Source of the DNA: Cordia subcordata
Taxonomy: Eukaryota; Streptophyta; Magnoliopsida; Boraginales; Cordiaceae
Assembly (NCBI GenBank): GCA_028554755.1
Contig: JAPTOF010000025.1
Span: 620,001 to 684,000, forward strand
DNA: 64,000 nucleotides
Direction of reading: 5' to 3'
The translations under genes were made by a program, and so were the position numbers. This document shows positions 1 to 11,620 of the stretch, piece by piece. How positions within the stretch are numbered: the stretch's first letter is position 1; the number at the start of each line of letters is the position of its first letter. Under the pieces are notes generated by a model that saw only the letters and a list, made by a program, of their open reading frames with translations, did no database searches and was not told where the DNA came from.

Positions 1-2
1 CA

Positions 3-540
3 CTGTCTCGTATGTTTGCCGATAAGAGTAGGTCCTCAAGGCAAGGTGCTTTTAGAGAAATTATGAATCAAAGAATGGTAGAAGGAGCATCTGTCAGAGA
101 GCATATGCTCAAAATGATGGATTACTTCAATACTGCCAAGATGCTAGGGGCAAACATCGATGAATAGTCAAAAGTAGACATGATTTTGGAGACTCTACTA
201 CTGTCTTACACCCAATTCAAGCTTAATTATAATATGGGCAAGATGAACATGGATATGATGGAATTGATGAGAGATCTCCTAGCTGCAGAAGCCATAATGA
301 AAAATAAGGGCCACGTAAACATAGTTCAAGCGTCCACTTCTAGACTTAACCCGAAAGGGAAGAAGTTTAAAGGAAAAGGGAAGCAAAAATGTGGTCAAGG
401 GAAAAAGAAGAAAAATGGCAAACAACCTAAACAATTAATAGGTGAAAAGCCTAAGGGAAAATGCTTTAAGTGTGGCCAAAAAGGGCACTAGAAAAGGGAT
501 AGCCCGAAGTATCTGGCACGAGGCCAGATAAGTACACCTC
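3..540 (+). pseudogene. copia gag (capsid/nucleocapsid) fragment
   Basis: This is the C-terminal part of a copia Gag, which packages element RNA in cytoplasmic particles. The frame runs from the window edge, has a stop at 165-167, and restarts into a segment with a run of methionines (GKMNMDMMELM) and a strongly basic Lys/Gly stretch. It ends in a CCHC zinc knuckle, CFKCGQKGH, at about 462-488. The knuckle is damaged: a stop follows the histidine and the final cysteine is replaced by serine (reading KRDSPKYL). Family knowledge makes the Gag assignment secure; the N-terminal capsid part is not in the window. Confidence 0.82.
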
Positions 541-570
541 TTTTGTTCTACATTGTAACCTGTTTAGTGG

Positions 571-2025
571 TTGATTCTACTAATTCTTGGATTGTAGACT
601 CTGGAGCCACTAACCATATTTACAATTCTTTGCATTGGTTTTAGGAAATAAAGGAACTAGCTAAGGGGAATTTGCTCTGAGGATGGGTAACGGAACAAAA
701 GTATGAGTTGCTGCAGTGGGATGAATGTGCTTAAATTTTCCATGTAATAGGAAGTTATTTTTGAACAACGTTTATTATGTTCCGAATGTACATAAAAACC
801 TTAGATGGTTTTTGCATTAATTTCCATTCTGGTGTTGATATCAGTAGAGATGGAAATATTATTTGTGCCGGTAGCATGCATGATAACTTGTTCTATATAA
901 AACCTATTACAAACTCACTACATAATATAGAACAAACTAATTCCCAAAAAAGGAAGGCTTCTTTGACCAATGATACTTATCTTTGGCATCTATGCTTAGG
1001 ACATATTATTCTAAAGTGAATTCGGGAATAGTCGAGGATAGGCATCTTAGCTCATTTGATCTCAAAGATCTACCTCCGTGTGAATCTTGCCTGAAAGGAA
1101 AGGTGACCAAATGGTCATTTACTTCTAAAGGAGAAAAGGCCAAAGAAGTATTGGAATTGGTTCATATGATGTGTGTGGTCCTATGAGCAAACCAACACGA
1201 GGAGGTTATGAGTATTTCATTACCTTTACTGATGATTACTCTAGGTATGGATATATATATATATATCTGATGCGACGCAAGTCTGAATCATTTGAGAAAT
1301 TCAAAGAGTTCAAGGTTGAAACGGAGCAGAAATTAGATAAACGTATCAAAGGCCTTTGGTCTGATCGAGGTGGCGAATACCTCTCAGGTGAGTTCAGAGA
1401 CTATCTTACACAAGAAGGGATTGTGTCTCAATTGACTACACCAAGGACTCCCCAGTAAAATGGTGTAACAGAGAGAAGAAATCGCAGCCTATTAAATATG
1501 GTTAGGTCAATGATGAGTCATGCATTATTACCTTTATCTTTTTGGGGGTATGGCCTTGAGACAGCAGCATACATCTTGAACTTGGTACCATCTAAATCAG
1601 TACCTAGGACACCACAAGAAATGTGGACCGGGCATAAGCCTAGTTTAAATCATCTCTACATTTGGGGTTGTCCAGCTTATGTACTTAATAGTAATGCTTC
1701 AAAGTTGGAACCAAGATCCGAGTTATGCTATTTTATTGGTTATCCTAAGGGAACCAGAGGTGGAATCTTTTATAATTCTAAGGAGCAAAAGGTGTTTATA
1801 ATCATCCATGCTAGATACTTAGAGAATGATGAAATGATCGAGAAACAACCAGATTTTGAAGTTGTTCTAGAAGAGATTTCACAAGAATCTTCAATAACAC
1901 CTGTGATAACTATAAATGAAAAGGAACAACACATTACACCTAATATATTGGAGCCTCGTCATAATGGAAGGATATCTAGGCCTCCTCATAAACACTATGG
2001 AGAGTCCTTTCAAACTTCTTTAGAG
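571..2025 (+). pseudogene. copia protease and integrase region
   Basis: The aspartic protease is marked by WIVDSGATNHI, with catalytic DSGA at 597-608. The pre-integrase zinc module follows at about 985-1130 (LWHLCLGH, later CESCLKGK). The integrase core has a DDE set: D in TDDYSRYG (about 1228-1251), D in WSDRGGEY (about 1359-1382) and E in a TERRN context just after 1460. The C-terminal part continues to about 2000 (RSELCYFIGYPKGTRGGIFY). Frame changes near 1010 and 1180 and a stop at 1456-1458 break the frame. A short TA repeat lies at about 1250-1266. The enzyme would insert element DNA into chromosomes; this copy cannot. Confidence 0.88.
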
Positions 2026-2037
2026 GATCAGGTCGTG

Positions 2038-3570
2038 GATCCCATAATTTATGATGAAGCAGTTTTTGACATAAATGCCGACCAATGGCAGAAGGCAATG
2101 GATTCAGAGTTGGAATTTATGTATTCTAACAAAGTCTGGGGTCTTGTAATTACATATGAAAGGGTAAAACGTATAGAGTACAAATAGGTCTACAAGAGGA
2201 AAAGAGGAGTTGATGGAAAAGTTGAAACCTTTAAAGTAAGGTTGGTGACGAAAGGTTTTACTTAGCAAGAAGGGATTGATTATGAGGAAACTTTCTCACC
2301 AGTAGCCATGTTTAAATCCATTAGGATACTTCTTGCCATCGCATGTCATTATGACTACGAGATATGGCAAATGGACGTCAAGACAGCTTTTCTTAATGAA
2401 GAGCTTGACGAAACCATTTACATGACACAACCAAATGGATATGTTGCCAAAGGCTAGGAACATATGGTTTGTAAGTTAAAAAAGTCAATTTATGGATTAA
2501 AGGCATCTAGAGCATTGAACATCAAATTTGATCGTGCAATTAAATCTTATGGTTTTGATCAAAATATTGATGAACCTTGCGTGTATAAGGGGCATAATGG
2601 AAATGATGTAGCTTTTTTGGTTCTGTATGTGGATGACATCCTACTTATTAGAAATGATGTGGGGATGTTATCATCCACCAAGGTTTGGCTTTCTACTCAA
2701 TTTCAAATGAATGATTTAGGAGAAGCTAGTTATGTTCTAGGCATCAAGCTTATGTGAGATCGTAAGAATAAAAGGCTAGCCCTATCTCAGGCTTCATTTA
2801 TTGAGAAGATATTGGTCTAGTTTAACATCCAAAACTCTAAGAAGGCCTCATTGCCTTCTAAACATGGATTTTATCTATCTCGAGATCAATGTCCTAATGC
2901 TTCGGCTGTTGGAAGCCTCATGTATGCCATGTTATGTACTAGACCAGATATTTGCTTTGTTGTTGCCATGGTTAATAGATATCAGTCAAACCCTGGACCG
3001 GCACATTGGGTCACGGTTAAGCATATTTTCTAATTCCTATAAGGAACTAAGGATTACGTGCTAGAATACCGTGCAGATAATCTAATGCCATTAGCCTTTA
3101 CAAACTCAGATTTCCAGTCCGACAAAGATTCCAGGAAGTCTATTTCCGGATACGTTTTCACTCTGTCAAGAGGAGCTTTTTGATGGAGAAATGTGAAGCA
3201 AAATTGTATTGCTAACTCTACCAAGGAGGCTGAGTATGTAGCATCTGAGGCTACGAAAGAGGCAGTATGGCTAAGAAAGTTCCTTTTAGACTTAGAGGTT
3301 GTGCCGGTTGTTCACAGACTGATAACATTGTATTGCAACAATAACGGTACTGTTTCACAGTGTAAAGAGCCCAGGAATCACAAAAAGGGTAAACATATTG
3401 AACAAAAATATCATTTGACCCGTGAGTTTATCTAGAGAGGAGATGTTGTAGTTGAAAAGATAGCTTCAGTGGAAAACCTGGCAGACCCATTTACAAAGAC
3501 TCTTCTAGAGAAAATGTTTAACACACATTCGGAGTCTATGGGTATTAGGCTATGCAGAAGTGATCTTTAG
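2038..3570 (+). pseudogene. copia reverse transcriptase and RNase H
   Basis: RT begins near WQKAMDSELEFM. It contains QMDVKTAFLNEEL (about 2370-2410) and the polymerase active site YVDD at 2626-2637 (LVLYVDDILL). A downstream block reads ASAVGSLMYAMLCTRPDIC. RNase H follows from about 3100 (NSDFQSDKDSRKS) and ends with ENLADPFTKTL and a TAG near 3569. Stops occur at about 2185, 2263, 2456, 2755, 2818, 3031, 3181 and 3433. Compared with the second copy in this window, about 14 codons are missing after RDQCP (near 2895), an in-frame deletion. The catalytic motifs are present but the gene is dead. Confidence 0.9.
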
Positions 3571-3584
3571 TGCAAGTGAGAGAT

Positions 3585-5469
3585 TATAAGGGTTAGTATG
3601 CCCCAAAGCTCACTTGTATATAACATTTTGGATGTCAAAAAATGTATAATCATTTTGTTAAATGGCATTATGAGTTCTTTACATATTGTCTCTGGTATGT
3701 TTTATTGATGTTTGTATAAAGGTCCCTTGACTTGAACTAATGACTTAGGTGCGCAATGAGGCTGGACGCAAAATAGGTCCAAGTCTACATTTAGTCACGT
3801 CATAAATTGAGTCCGTAACCAAATGGTAGTGTTGGGCACTCTACCAGGATAAGGTTATATTAAGCAAGTCTCTTCGTTGAGGGTGATCAACCTAGGTCAT
3901 TAGAGGACCTTCCGAATTTGTCTCAATAGTACGTGTGTCACGTATTTCACAGGACCACTGTGAGTATGTTTTCTATATACGTACTATCAAAGAAAGAAAA
4001 AAAATACTCACTGCTACTAAATGATCATTGCTCTTAATCTTGAGCATATGTGGATGAACTAATGAAGTTAGGGTTTGGTACTTTGATTCACTATGGGTAA
4101 CATCTTACTTTATTAGGATCAACAACCTTATGCATTGAGTGCTAAGTTCTAATTAATTGGAACATGCATATGCAATATGGAATTTATATGCCCTCTTTGG
4201 CATTGTCTATATTTATCATCCAAATCTAAATCTAGTGATACTATCTTTATGGGTGTATCGGTCATATGGCTTGAGGGTTGCTCCCGAGATCAAGAGATTC
4301 CATGACCAAGGATTGTCGGCAATAGGACAAGAAACCCAACGGAAAAAGATACAGCTAAGGAGTTGATAGTACACAGGCCAAAGGACCGATCTTCGCTATG
4401 GGTATACATAGAGGGCAATTATGGTTGGTTATTTAGTAGGTCAAAGACAAAGTTCACATCCTTTTGTGACAAGCTTTTTGGGAAATAGCAATTATTCTTG
4501 GAGTGCAACTTAATTCTTATGGTGGAGTAGATCGGAGTTAAAAATAATTATTTTTATGTCGCCTAGATTGGGCAAAGATATTTTTTATTATTTTTGGAAG
4601 CCAAGGTTAATTGTGTGTTCTTGGTCCCTTCCTTAGTTGAAATGACTTTGAAAGAGTAATCTTGAAAGAGCAAATTTAATGTTGTGGTAGTAGCCTTATT
4701 AGGCCAAAGCTTGGAATTGGATTTGGGCTTTTTTTAGAGTCCAAGATAACCTAATTGGGCTTGGATGGTTTCTTATTGGGCTTGGGCATCCACACGGATT
4801 ATGGACTATGTGTTAGGCTTGTATTGTGGGCTTGGCCCAATCTTCCAAGACATGTGCTAGAAAGTTACAACAAGAAAAATTCAAATTGTACAAATAACTT
4901 CCATGATATGTGGCAAACATTTACTATTAGGAAAAGTTTCCTACATGGAAAGTTTACAAGGTTTAGGTGCCAAACTTTTTCTATAAATAGGCAAGACCTT
5001 AAACCATTTTTAGCATCCAAATGTTTTGTAGTCAATCTCTTCCATGTTGGCAAGAGAATACTACAACACATAGTACACACTTATTATGCGATTTTTTTGC
5101 TCTAGATTTTCGAGAGCATATTACTTTGCTTCTTCCCATACAAGAGGCTATTCTCTCAAGAAAGTCTCTTTAACCATAGGGAAGAAGACTAGGGAGTTGC
5201 ATATTGCGACACCCTTGTAGTAAAATTTTTTTGATGGCCTTATTCGTGAGCGGGAACAAAGCTCGTGACGGTTTTAACTTCATCAAAAGCCTCACGCTTC
5301 AGGAGGTTAGCTTTACATATTTTTGCAAATACTAGTTATGTTTTATATGTTCTTAAGCATGTTCTTGTATGTGTTATGTGGTTATTTTATTTTCCTAGCA
5401 TGTTTTCTTGGTAGTATTTTTGAAAATATGGATTAAGATAGACCACATGTAATATTATCGATCCTACCA
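3585..5469 (+). repeat. copia-1 3' LTR
   Basis: About 1885 bp, following a purine-rich stretch. The start (TATAAGGGTTAGTATGCC) matches the second copy's TGTTAGGATTAGTATGCC with changes. The end matches on both copies up to ATCCTACCA here and ATCCTACA in the other. The two LTRs align by eye along their whole length and are clearly diverged. The abrupt change to Athila integrase sequence at 5470 fixes the right edge. Short frames inside it have no support as genes. Confidence 0.88.
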
Positions 5470-6919
5470 ATGGACCCATGAAATCTATACCCCAAATATC
5501 AAACAATTCACAAAGAAGAATAGGGGATAAAGGCATCATGTTTCTCCTAGAGATAGACCTGGATTGTTGGCATCTAAAACACTTTTTGCAATACTCTTGG
5601 GCATCCCTAAAGAGAGAGTGGGCAAAATAATCCATATTGCTAGACCTTCGCGGCGGTCTTCTTCCCACTAAAATGAGCTCCATACCCCTTATCGTGACAC
5701 ATACTCAACACACTCTCAAACTCGTCCTCGGGCTCACACCGATGAATTATTTGATGTGCACATATTTTAAAAAGGTAGGGATCCTCCCAAAAGAAAAGCC
5801 TAACTTGTGCTAGGAACCTATCTCTCTCTCTCTCTTCTCCTAATAGAAGGGAAAATGCCTTGTGGCAAGATAATTGACAATATGAGCAAACCATGGTGTG
5901 TGATGAGAGATAATAAACAATTGCTCATTGGGAAAAGAATCATGAAAAGGAGATGGATCTTTAGATGACTCGCTAACAAGACGGGAAAGATGATCCATAA
6001 CTAAGTTTTCACTACCCTTCTTATACCGGATTTCAACAACAAATTATTGCAACCACCTAATCAGACTCTTTCTTAGCTAACAAATACCTCAATGTCACAT
6101 GATCAGCGTAGACAATCACTTCTGGACTCTAGGATGTACAACCTAAACTTGTTAAAGGAGCAGACAACTGCTAGAAGCTCTTTTTGTGTAGTAGTATAGT
6201 TCTTTTGAGATACATCAAGAGTCTTGCTAGCATAGTACACTACGTGGGGCAACTTATCTCATTGTTGACCTAAAACAGCTCCTATTGCATAATCAGATGC
6301 GTCACACATAACCTCAAATAGAAGACTATAGTCATATGGCTAAATGATTGGGCACGTATACAATAAGGATTTAAGCCTATCAAAAGCTCTAACGCAGTCA
6401 TCATTAAACTGAAAGGAGACATCTTGTGCTAAGAGCCTAGATGAGGGACACGTATACAATAAGGATTTAAGCCTATCAAAAGCTCTAACGCAGTCATCAT
6501 TAAACTGAAAGGAGACATCTTGTGCTAAGAGCCTAGATGAGGGACACGTTAGATGGCTAAAATCCTTGATGAAACTACGGTAGAATTTTGCATGCCCTAG
6601 AAAAGATTTAACATCCTTAACACATGTAGGGACAGGCAACTTTTCAATCAATTCTACCTTAGTGAGGTCAACTTGAATGCCACTAGAAGAGACAATATGA
6701 CCTAACAATATCCCTTGTTGCACCATGAAGTGGGATTTCTCCCAACTCAACACTATATTTTTCTCCACACATCAGTCTAAGACTAAAGAGAGGTGACTCA
6801 GGCACTCATCAAAACCATCTCCAAAGACTAAGAAATCATCCATAAATATCTGTAAATGCCTCTCAATCATATCACTAAAAATGGCCATCATAGACCTATG
6901 AAAAGTTACTGGGGCATTG
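5470..6919 (-). pseudogene. Athila-type pol fragment (integrase to RT)
   Basis: Read on the minus strand, this is the middle of a Ty3/gypsy pol: reverse transcriptase ([17 protein letters not shown], then LGHIVSSSGIQVD), RNase H, the integrase zinc region (YCKKCFRCQQS) and the start of the core (WGIDFMGP). The left edge is cut by the copia-1 LTR and the right edge by an LTR-A at 6920, inside the RT block that reads [10 protein letters not shown] in other copies. Stops and frame changes are frequent. It is older than the large Athila copies in the window. The residue pattern is Athila-like. A perfect tandem duplication lies in the RT/RNase H connection. Confidence 0.88.
6353..6544 (-). repeat. 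Perfect 96-bp tandem duplication inside pol
   Basis: Bases 6353-6448 and 6449-6544 are identical by eye over 96 bp and lie in frame (32 codons). The block [15 protein letters not shown] is therefore present twice. CACGT begins each unit and occurs again at 6545, which suggests replication slippage between short repeats. No other pol copy in the window has it. Confidence 0.95.
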
Positions 6920-8785
6920 TGATGTGTTGTGTTTCTTGAGTGTGTTTGCATTTTTATTTGCCTATATTTAAAAGGTATTCAGTGCTCTAAAAGATGCATT
7001 AGTGTAGCACTTTTGATAAGAACAGGCTTAAGCGTAAACAAATTTACATATTGAGTTTAAGAGACAAATTGCTACACTAATTGCTTGTTCTCAATGATTT
7101 AGGTGAACTTTGGATTAAGATCGAGATTGAATGATGATAGGTGATGAAGATGGGAGATGTACGGGTCAAAACGAGAAGATCAGAGGTCGGGAAGACAAAG
7201 AATAGAGGAAGGATGTCAGCCGGACGACCTAAGAGAAGGAGCCAGTCGACCTAGTAGACAGGTGCTAAAAAATAGCTGGACGACCACCCCTCCAGAGCCG
7301 GTCGATCGGCTAGGTCAACCAGCCAGACTAGAGGGAACCACCAAAAGCCGGTCGGTCGACCGACAGTTCGTGAAAAGCTGATATAAAAGCCCAATTTTTA
7401 GACTAAAAGAGGGGATCTTCTCTTTTTTAATTCTAGATAGGATCTTTACATACCCATCACACACACACACACACTTAACCCTAGTCTTCACCCACATCAC
7501 ACACACTCTCTCACACATTTCATCACTTTGAATCAAGAGAATTTAGAGGGTTTCAACATTTGGATCCAAGTTGCTTAAAAGCTTTGTACAAGATTAGCTA
7601 GGATGAAAGGGAAGCTTCATAAACTCTTTTTCATTCTATCTCTTATTATGATTGTGTAGACTTGTGTAAGGTGATTTAACTTATGTAATGGGTTAGATAT
7701 ATACTCTTATGATATGGGATTAAATGGATGAATATACACATGTTTGATTTCCTTGCTCAAATGGGTATTTTCGTATTCATGTCTAAATGTTTGATTAAAT
7801 GCCTAAAAGAGTAGCATGTGTATAAATTGAAGCCTATTTATTACTAAACACATATAATCCATGCTATAATCATGTCTATGTGTGTATATGTGGATGCTAC
7901 GAAGTGGGTAATGCTTATATTCATGTCTATATATATATTTGCATGCCTAGTAATGAATATGACTTCAATAGCGCATACATGTTGGTTGTTAATTACTTCT
8001 AATGGCATGATTCGAGCATGATGGTGTTTGGTAGTTGAATAGATCCTTTTATTCATGAACACCTTGGCTTAGAACACACATGAATGTGCTATCTAGTCAA
8101 ATCTCGCTGTAGTGACCTTAGAATGATGGTAAGCCATTTAGGGCTAGCCTAGGTTGAGTCTCCTTTTGCTTTAAATCTAGCCAATAGGTTTTAGGATAGG
8201 TTTAGTCAACCTTAGCAACACTAGGTCTTGGCTTTAAATCCAGCCAATGATTTAGGTACTAGCGTAGGTTCATTCTAAGTCACCTAAGAAGCCAATTAGT
8301 CACTCTTAAGGACCTAGGTCATAAGCACCACGCTGTAGCTCCAGGATGTGCCGCCTAGGGACTGACCCACACTGAGTCCTAGGGGGAAATTAAGACACTA
8401 ATTTAGTAACCTAGTTAAGAACAATTATGAAAGCAAGCCATCATTCTTTAATCCCATAGCATTTGAGTATCGAATCACCCATTCATAAGTTAAAGTCACC
8501 CTAACACCTTCCCATTTGTTAGTCCTTCTAGATTAACTTGTTTCCCACTTACCATTCTCATAGTTTAGTTTAATTCATTTTAGTTAGAGCTCCCGACCAT
8601 CAACAATCCAAAATTCCCAAAAATAGATTGTTTAGGTTTCTTCTTAGGCACACTCTAGAATACACACGAAGAATCTATCTCCCAACATTGCCTCCCTGTA
8701 GAATCGACCCCGCACTTGCATACACTTTGCTACATTGATCCGTGCACTTGTGGGTCTTTAGAGCTTGCACTCGAGAGACGCAACA
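6920..8785 (+). repeat. LTR-A copy 1 (Athila-type 5' LTR)
   Basis: Starts TGATGTGTTG and ends CAACA, about 1866 bp. Homologous over its full length to the LTRs at 15334, 31526, 37360 and 54420. It holds a palindrome array around 7205-7375 (GGTCGATCGG and GGTCGGTCGACCG cores), a TATA box at about 7382-7388 and degraded U5 hairpins near 8170 and 8230. It is followed by a decayed primer site and gag, so it is a 5' LTR. It inserted into the pol fragment on its left. Confidence 0.92.
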
Positions 8786-8791
8786 AGTTCT

Positions 8792-8809
8792 TAGCACCAT
8801 TGCTGGGGG
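8792..8809 (+). other. Decayed primer-binding site (tRNA-Asp type)
   Basis: TAGCACCATTGCTGGGGG aligns with the intact site TGGCGCCGTTGCCGGGGA seen at 17216, with five differences, all transitions (G to A, C to T or A to G). It sits six bases after the LTR end, as in the intact copies. Confidence 0.82.
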
Positions 8810-9046
8810 GCCACGGTGATTTGCATTCTTTGTTTGTGTGTTTTGGTAGTTGCTTTTCTTGTTTTCTTGTTTTTCCTTTAGAGTTTGTTTCATTTTCGCT
8901 TATATCGTGCTTTGGTCCTTATTTATCTATTTCAGCTTTTGCCTTTACTTTTACTAGACTTTCTAGAATTGTGGTTTATTTGCTATAGTTTTAAGAATAT
9001 TGAAGTTTTCGGGGGTTGAAGTGGCAGGAGTTAGGATAGTTTGTGC

Positions 9047-9730
9047 ATGCTCGGTAGGAGATCCCTTAGAAATCCCCTAGTTCCTCTTAATCCTGAACCC
9101 GATAGAATTGCAAGACATTTTAGGAATTTATGAGATCTTCTTGAAGAGATGGCCGATCCCAATCATCCTCCTAATCCTCCCAATCCCCCCAATGAATCCC
9201 ATTCCATCTCATGATCACCTTGGGCATCAAGCCCAAGATCATTTTAGACAAGAGCCCCGTAGACCGAATCTACCCATAGATGATGAGCCCACTCTTAGGA
9301 AATTCTTTCTCTCCAAAGCCTTTGAGCCTAATTTGGCAATTCAAATTACCAGTTTGGGGAAGGCGAACTTCGAGATTAAGCCTAATATGTTGGCTATGCT
9401 TCTTTCCTTCTACGGGAGAAGCAATGAGAGTTCTATAGATCATATCACTGATTTTGTTGAGATGAGTTCCACTCTTCATGTCCCCAATGTCTCCCAAGAG
9501 GTCATACGTCTAAGATTATTTCCTTTCTTTTTTAAGGACAAGGCTAGGGCTTGGCTACATTCCTTACCTAATGGTTGTATTACTACATGTGCTAAGCTTC
9601 AATCTAAGTTCTTTCAAAAATTTTATCCCATGGCCAAGACGGCCGACCTTAGGACCGCTATTATGACTTTCTCCTAACATGATCTAGAATCCTTTCATGA
9701 GGCTTGGGAGAGGTTCAAGGATCCTCCCTA
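9047..9730 (+). pseudogene. Athila gag, N-terminal fragment
   Basis: Begins MLGRRSLRNPLV, as in the element at 17495, and continues through the proline-rich MADPNHPPNPP region into the capsid (KPNMLAMLLSFYGRSNES; ARAWLHSLPNG; FFQKFYPMAKTADLR). One extra C in a C-run near 9186 shifts the frame, and stops occur at 9129 and 9675. At about 9725-9735 it ends abruptly and joins minus-strand pol. The shared GGATC at the join marks a microhomology fusion rather than a normal element end. Gag would form the particle; only the first half remains. Confidence 0.88.
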
Positions 9731-11620
9731 GAGAAATATCTCACTTGTCTTAAGAACCTATCTCTCTCTTTTCCCAATGGAAGGGAAAAAAACCCTATGG
9801 CAAGATAATTTGCAATGTGAGCAACCATGGTTTGTGATGAGAGATGGTAAACAATTGCTCATTAGGAAATGAATCACCAAAAAGAGATGGATCACTAGAA
9901 GACTCGCTAACAAGACGGGAAAGATGATCCGCTACTAAATTCTCATTATCCTTTTTATCCTGAATTTCAATGTCAAACTCTCGAAGAAGGAGCAACCACC
10001 TAATCAAGCGGGGCTTAGATTCTTTCTTAGCTAACAAATACTGCAATACTACATGATTGGTGTAGACAATCACTTTAGGCCTAGGATGTACGACCTAAAA
10101 TTGTCAAGGGAAAAGACAACTACTAGAAGCTCTTTTTCTATGGTAGTATAGTTCTTTTGGGCTTCATCAAGAGTTTAACTGGCATAATACACTACTGGGG
10201 CAACTTGTCTCGCCGTTGACCTAAAATAGCTCCTATCGCATAATCGAATGCATCATAGATAACCTCGAATGGGAAACTATAGTCAAGTGGCTGAATGATT
10301 GGGGATGTAGACAATAAGGATTTAGGCCTATTAAAAAGCTTTAACACACTCATCATCAAATTCAAAGGAGACATCTTGTGCTAAGAGCCTAGACAAGAGA
10401 TGTGCTATATGGCTAAAATCCTTAATAAACTTATGGTAGAATCTTGCATGCCCTAGAGAAGATTTAACATCCTTAACATACTCAGGGACAGGAAACTTCT
10501 CAATCAATTTTACCTTAGCCGGATCAACTTGAATGCAACTAGATGAGACTATATGACCCAAAATTATCCCCTACTGCATCATAAAGGTGAGATTTCTCCC
10601 AACTTAACACTAAGTTGTTCTCCACACAACGGTCTTGGGCTAAAGAGATGTGACTCAAGTACTCATCAAAACTATCACCAAAGACTAATAAATCATCCAT
10701 GAATATCTCTAAATGCCTCACAATTATGTCACTAAAAATGGTCATTATACACCTCTGAAACATCGCTGGAGCATTACGTAGACTAAAAGGCATCCTCTTA
10801 TAGGCAAAAGTACCATAGGGTAAGTAAAGGTTGTCTTCTCCTGATCCTCGAGAAACACGAGGATCTGATTATAACCCGGATAGCCCTCTAGAAACCAATA
10901 GTAGCTATGCCCAACTCCTCTATCTAAAATCTAGTCTAGAAAAGGCAATGGGAAATGATCTTTCCTAGTTTTGGAGTTGAGCCTCCTATAATCAATGCAA
11001 ACTCTCCAACCCATGGGAGTATGCTTGGGGATAAGCTATCCTTTCTCATTCTTTACATTGTGATCCTGGACTTCTTTGGGACAACTTGAACTGAGCTAAC
11101 CCACTCACTATCGCAGATCGGATAAATAATGCCTGCATCTAAAAGCTTAACGATCTCTTTCTTAACCTCTTCGCTCATGTGTAAGTTTAGCCTCCTTTAC
11201 ATCTCTTTAGAAGGAATGGCTCCATCCTCAAGTTGAATAAGATGCAAGAAACCTCAAAGGTCAATTCCTCTCAAATCATCAATTTTCCACCCTATAGCAT
11301 TTCTATGTTTCTTAAGAACCTTTAAGAGATGCTCCGTATCTCTCTAGAAAGTTCGGAAGCTATGATAATTGGAAGGGTCTCACAAGGGCCTAGAAATGCA
11401 TACTTCAAACCATCGGGAAGGGGTTTAAGCTCTAAAGATAGGCATGGCTCAACCAAGGAGGACCCATCCTCAACATCATCAATAGAAGCATCACTAGAAT
11501 TAAGACTAGAAGGAACAACCTCAAGTGACTTATCAATCATGGAATCATCAACTATGGAGGTAAAAGCTACACATTTCCGTTCCAAGGTCTCCAAATCAAA
11601 GCTAGTTAACAAATCTTAAA
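9731..11620 (-). pseudogene. Athila pol remnant (RNase H and RT)
   Basis: Read from right to left: the linker after protease, RT with the active site FMDD at about 10690-10705 (EIFMDDLLVFGDSF), the connection (FYHKFIKDFSHIAHLLSRLLAQD) and RNase H ([52 protein letters not shown]). It stops at about 9731, before integrase, at the fusion with the oppositely oriented gag. Multiple stops and frame changes make it a relic. It overlaps in content with the pol fragment at 5470-6919, so the two come from different elements. Confidence 0.87.

Larger units (their letters stand above)
1..5469 (+). mobile_element. Ty1/copia retrotransposon (copia-1), 5' end outside window
   Basis: The order gag, protease, integrase, reverse transcriptase, RNase H (integrase before RT) defines Ty1/copia. 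The coding part runs to about 3570, followed by a purine stretch (3577-3583) and a 1.9 kb 3' LTR. The 5' LTR and start of gag lie left of the window. Many stops and small deletions make it inactive. The 3' LTR ends directly in an Athila integrase sequence, so this copy inserted into a minus-strand Athila element. The target duplication cannot be checked because the other end is missing. A second copy of the family lies in inverse orientation at 51075-53839. The polymerase resembles TNT1-94-type (Tork/Angela) elements; the exact lineage is not resolved. Confidence 0.93.

Noticed and set aside
4865..5105. Frames on both strands inside the copia LTR
   Set aside because: They lie wholly within an LTR, overlap each other and are not kept in the second LTR copy at 51075-52963.
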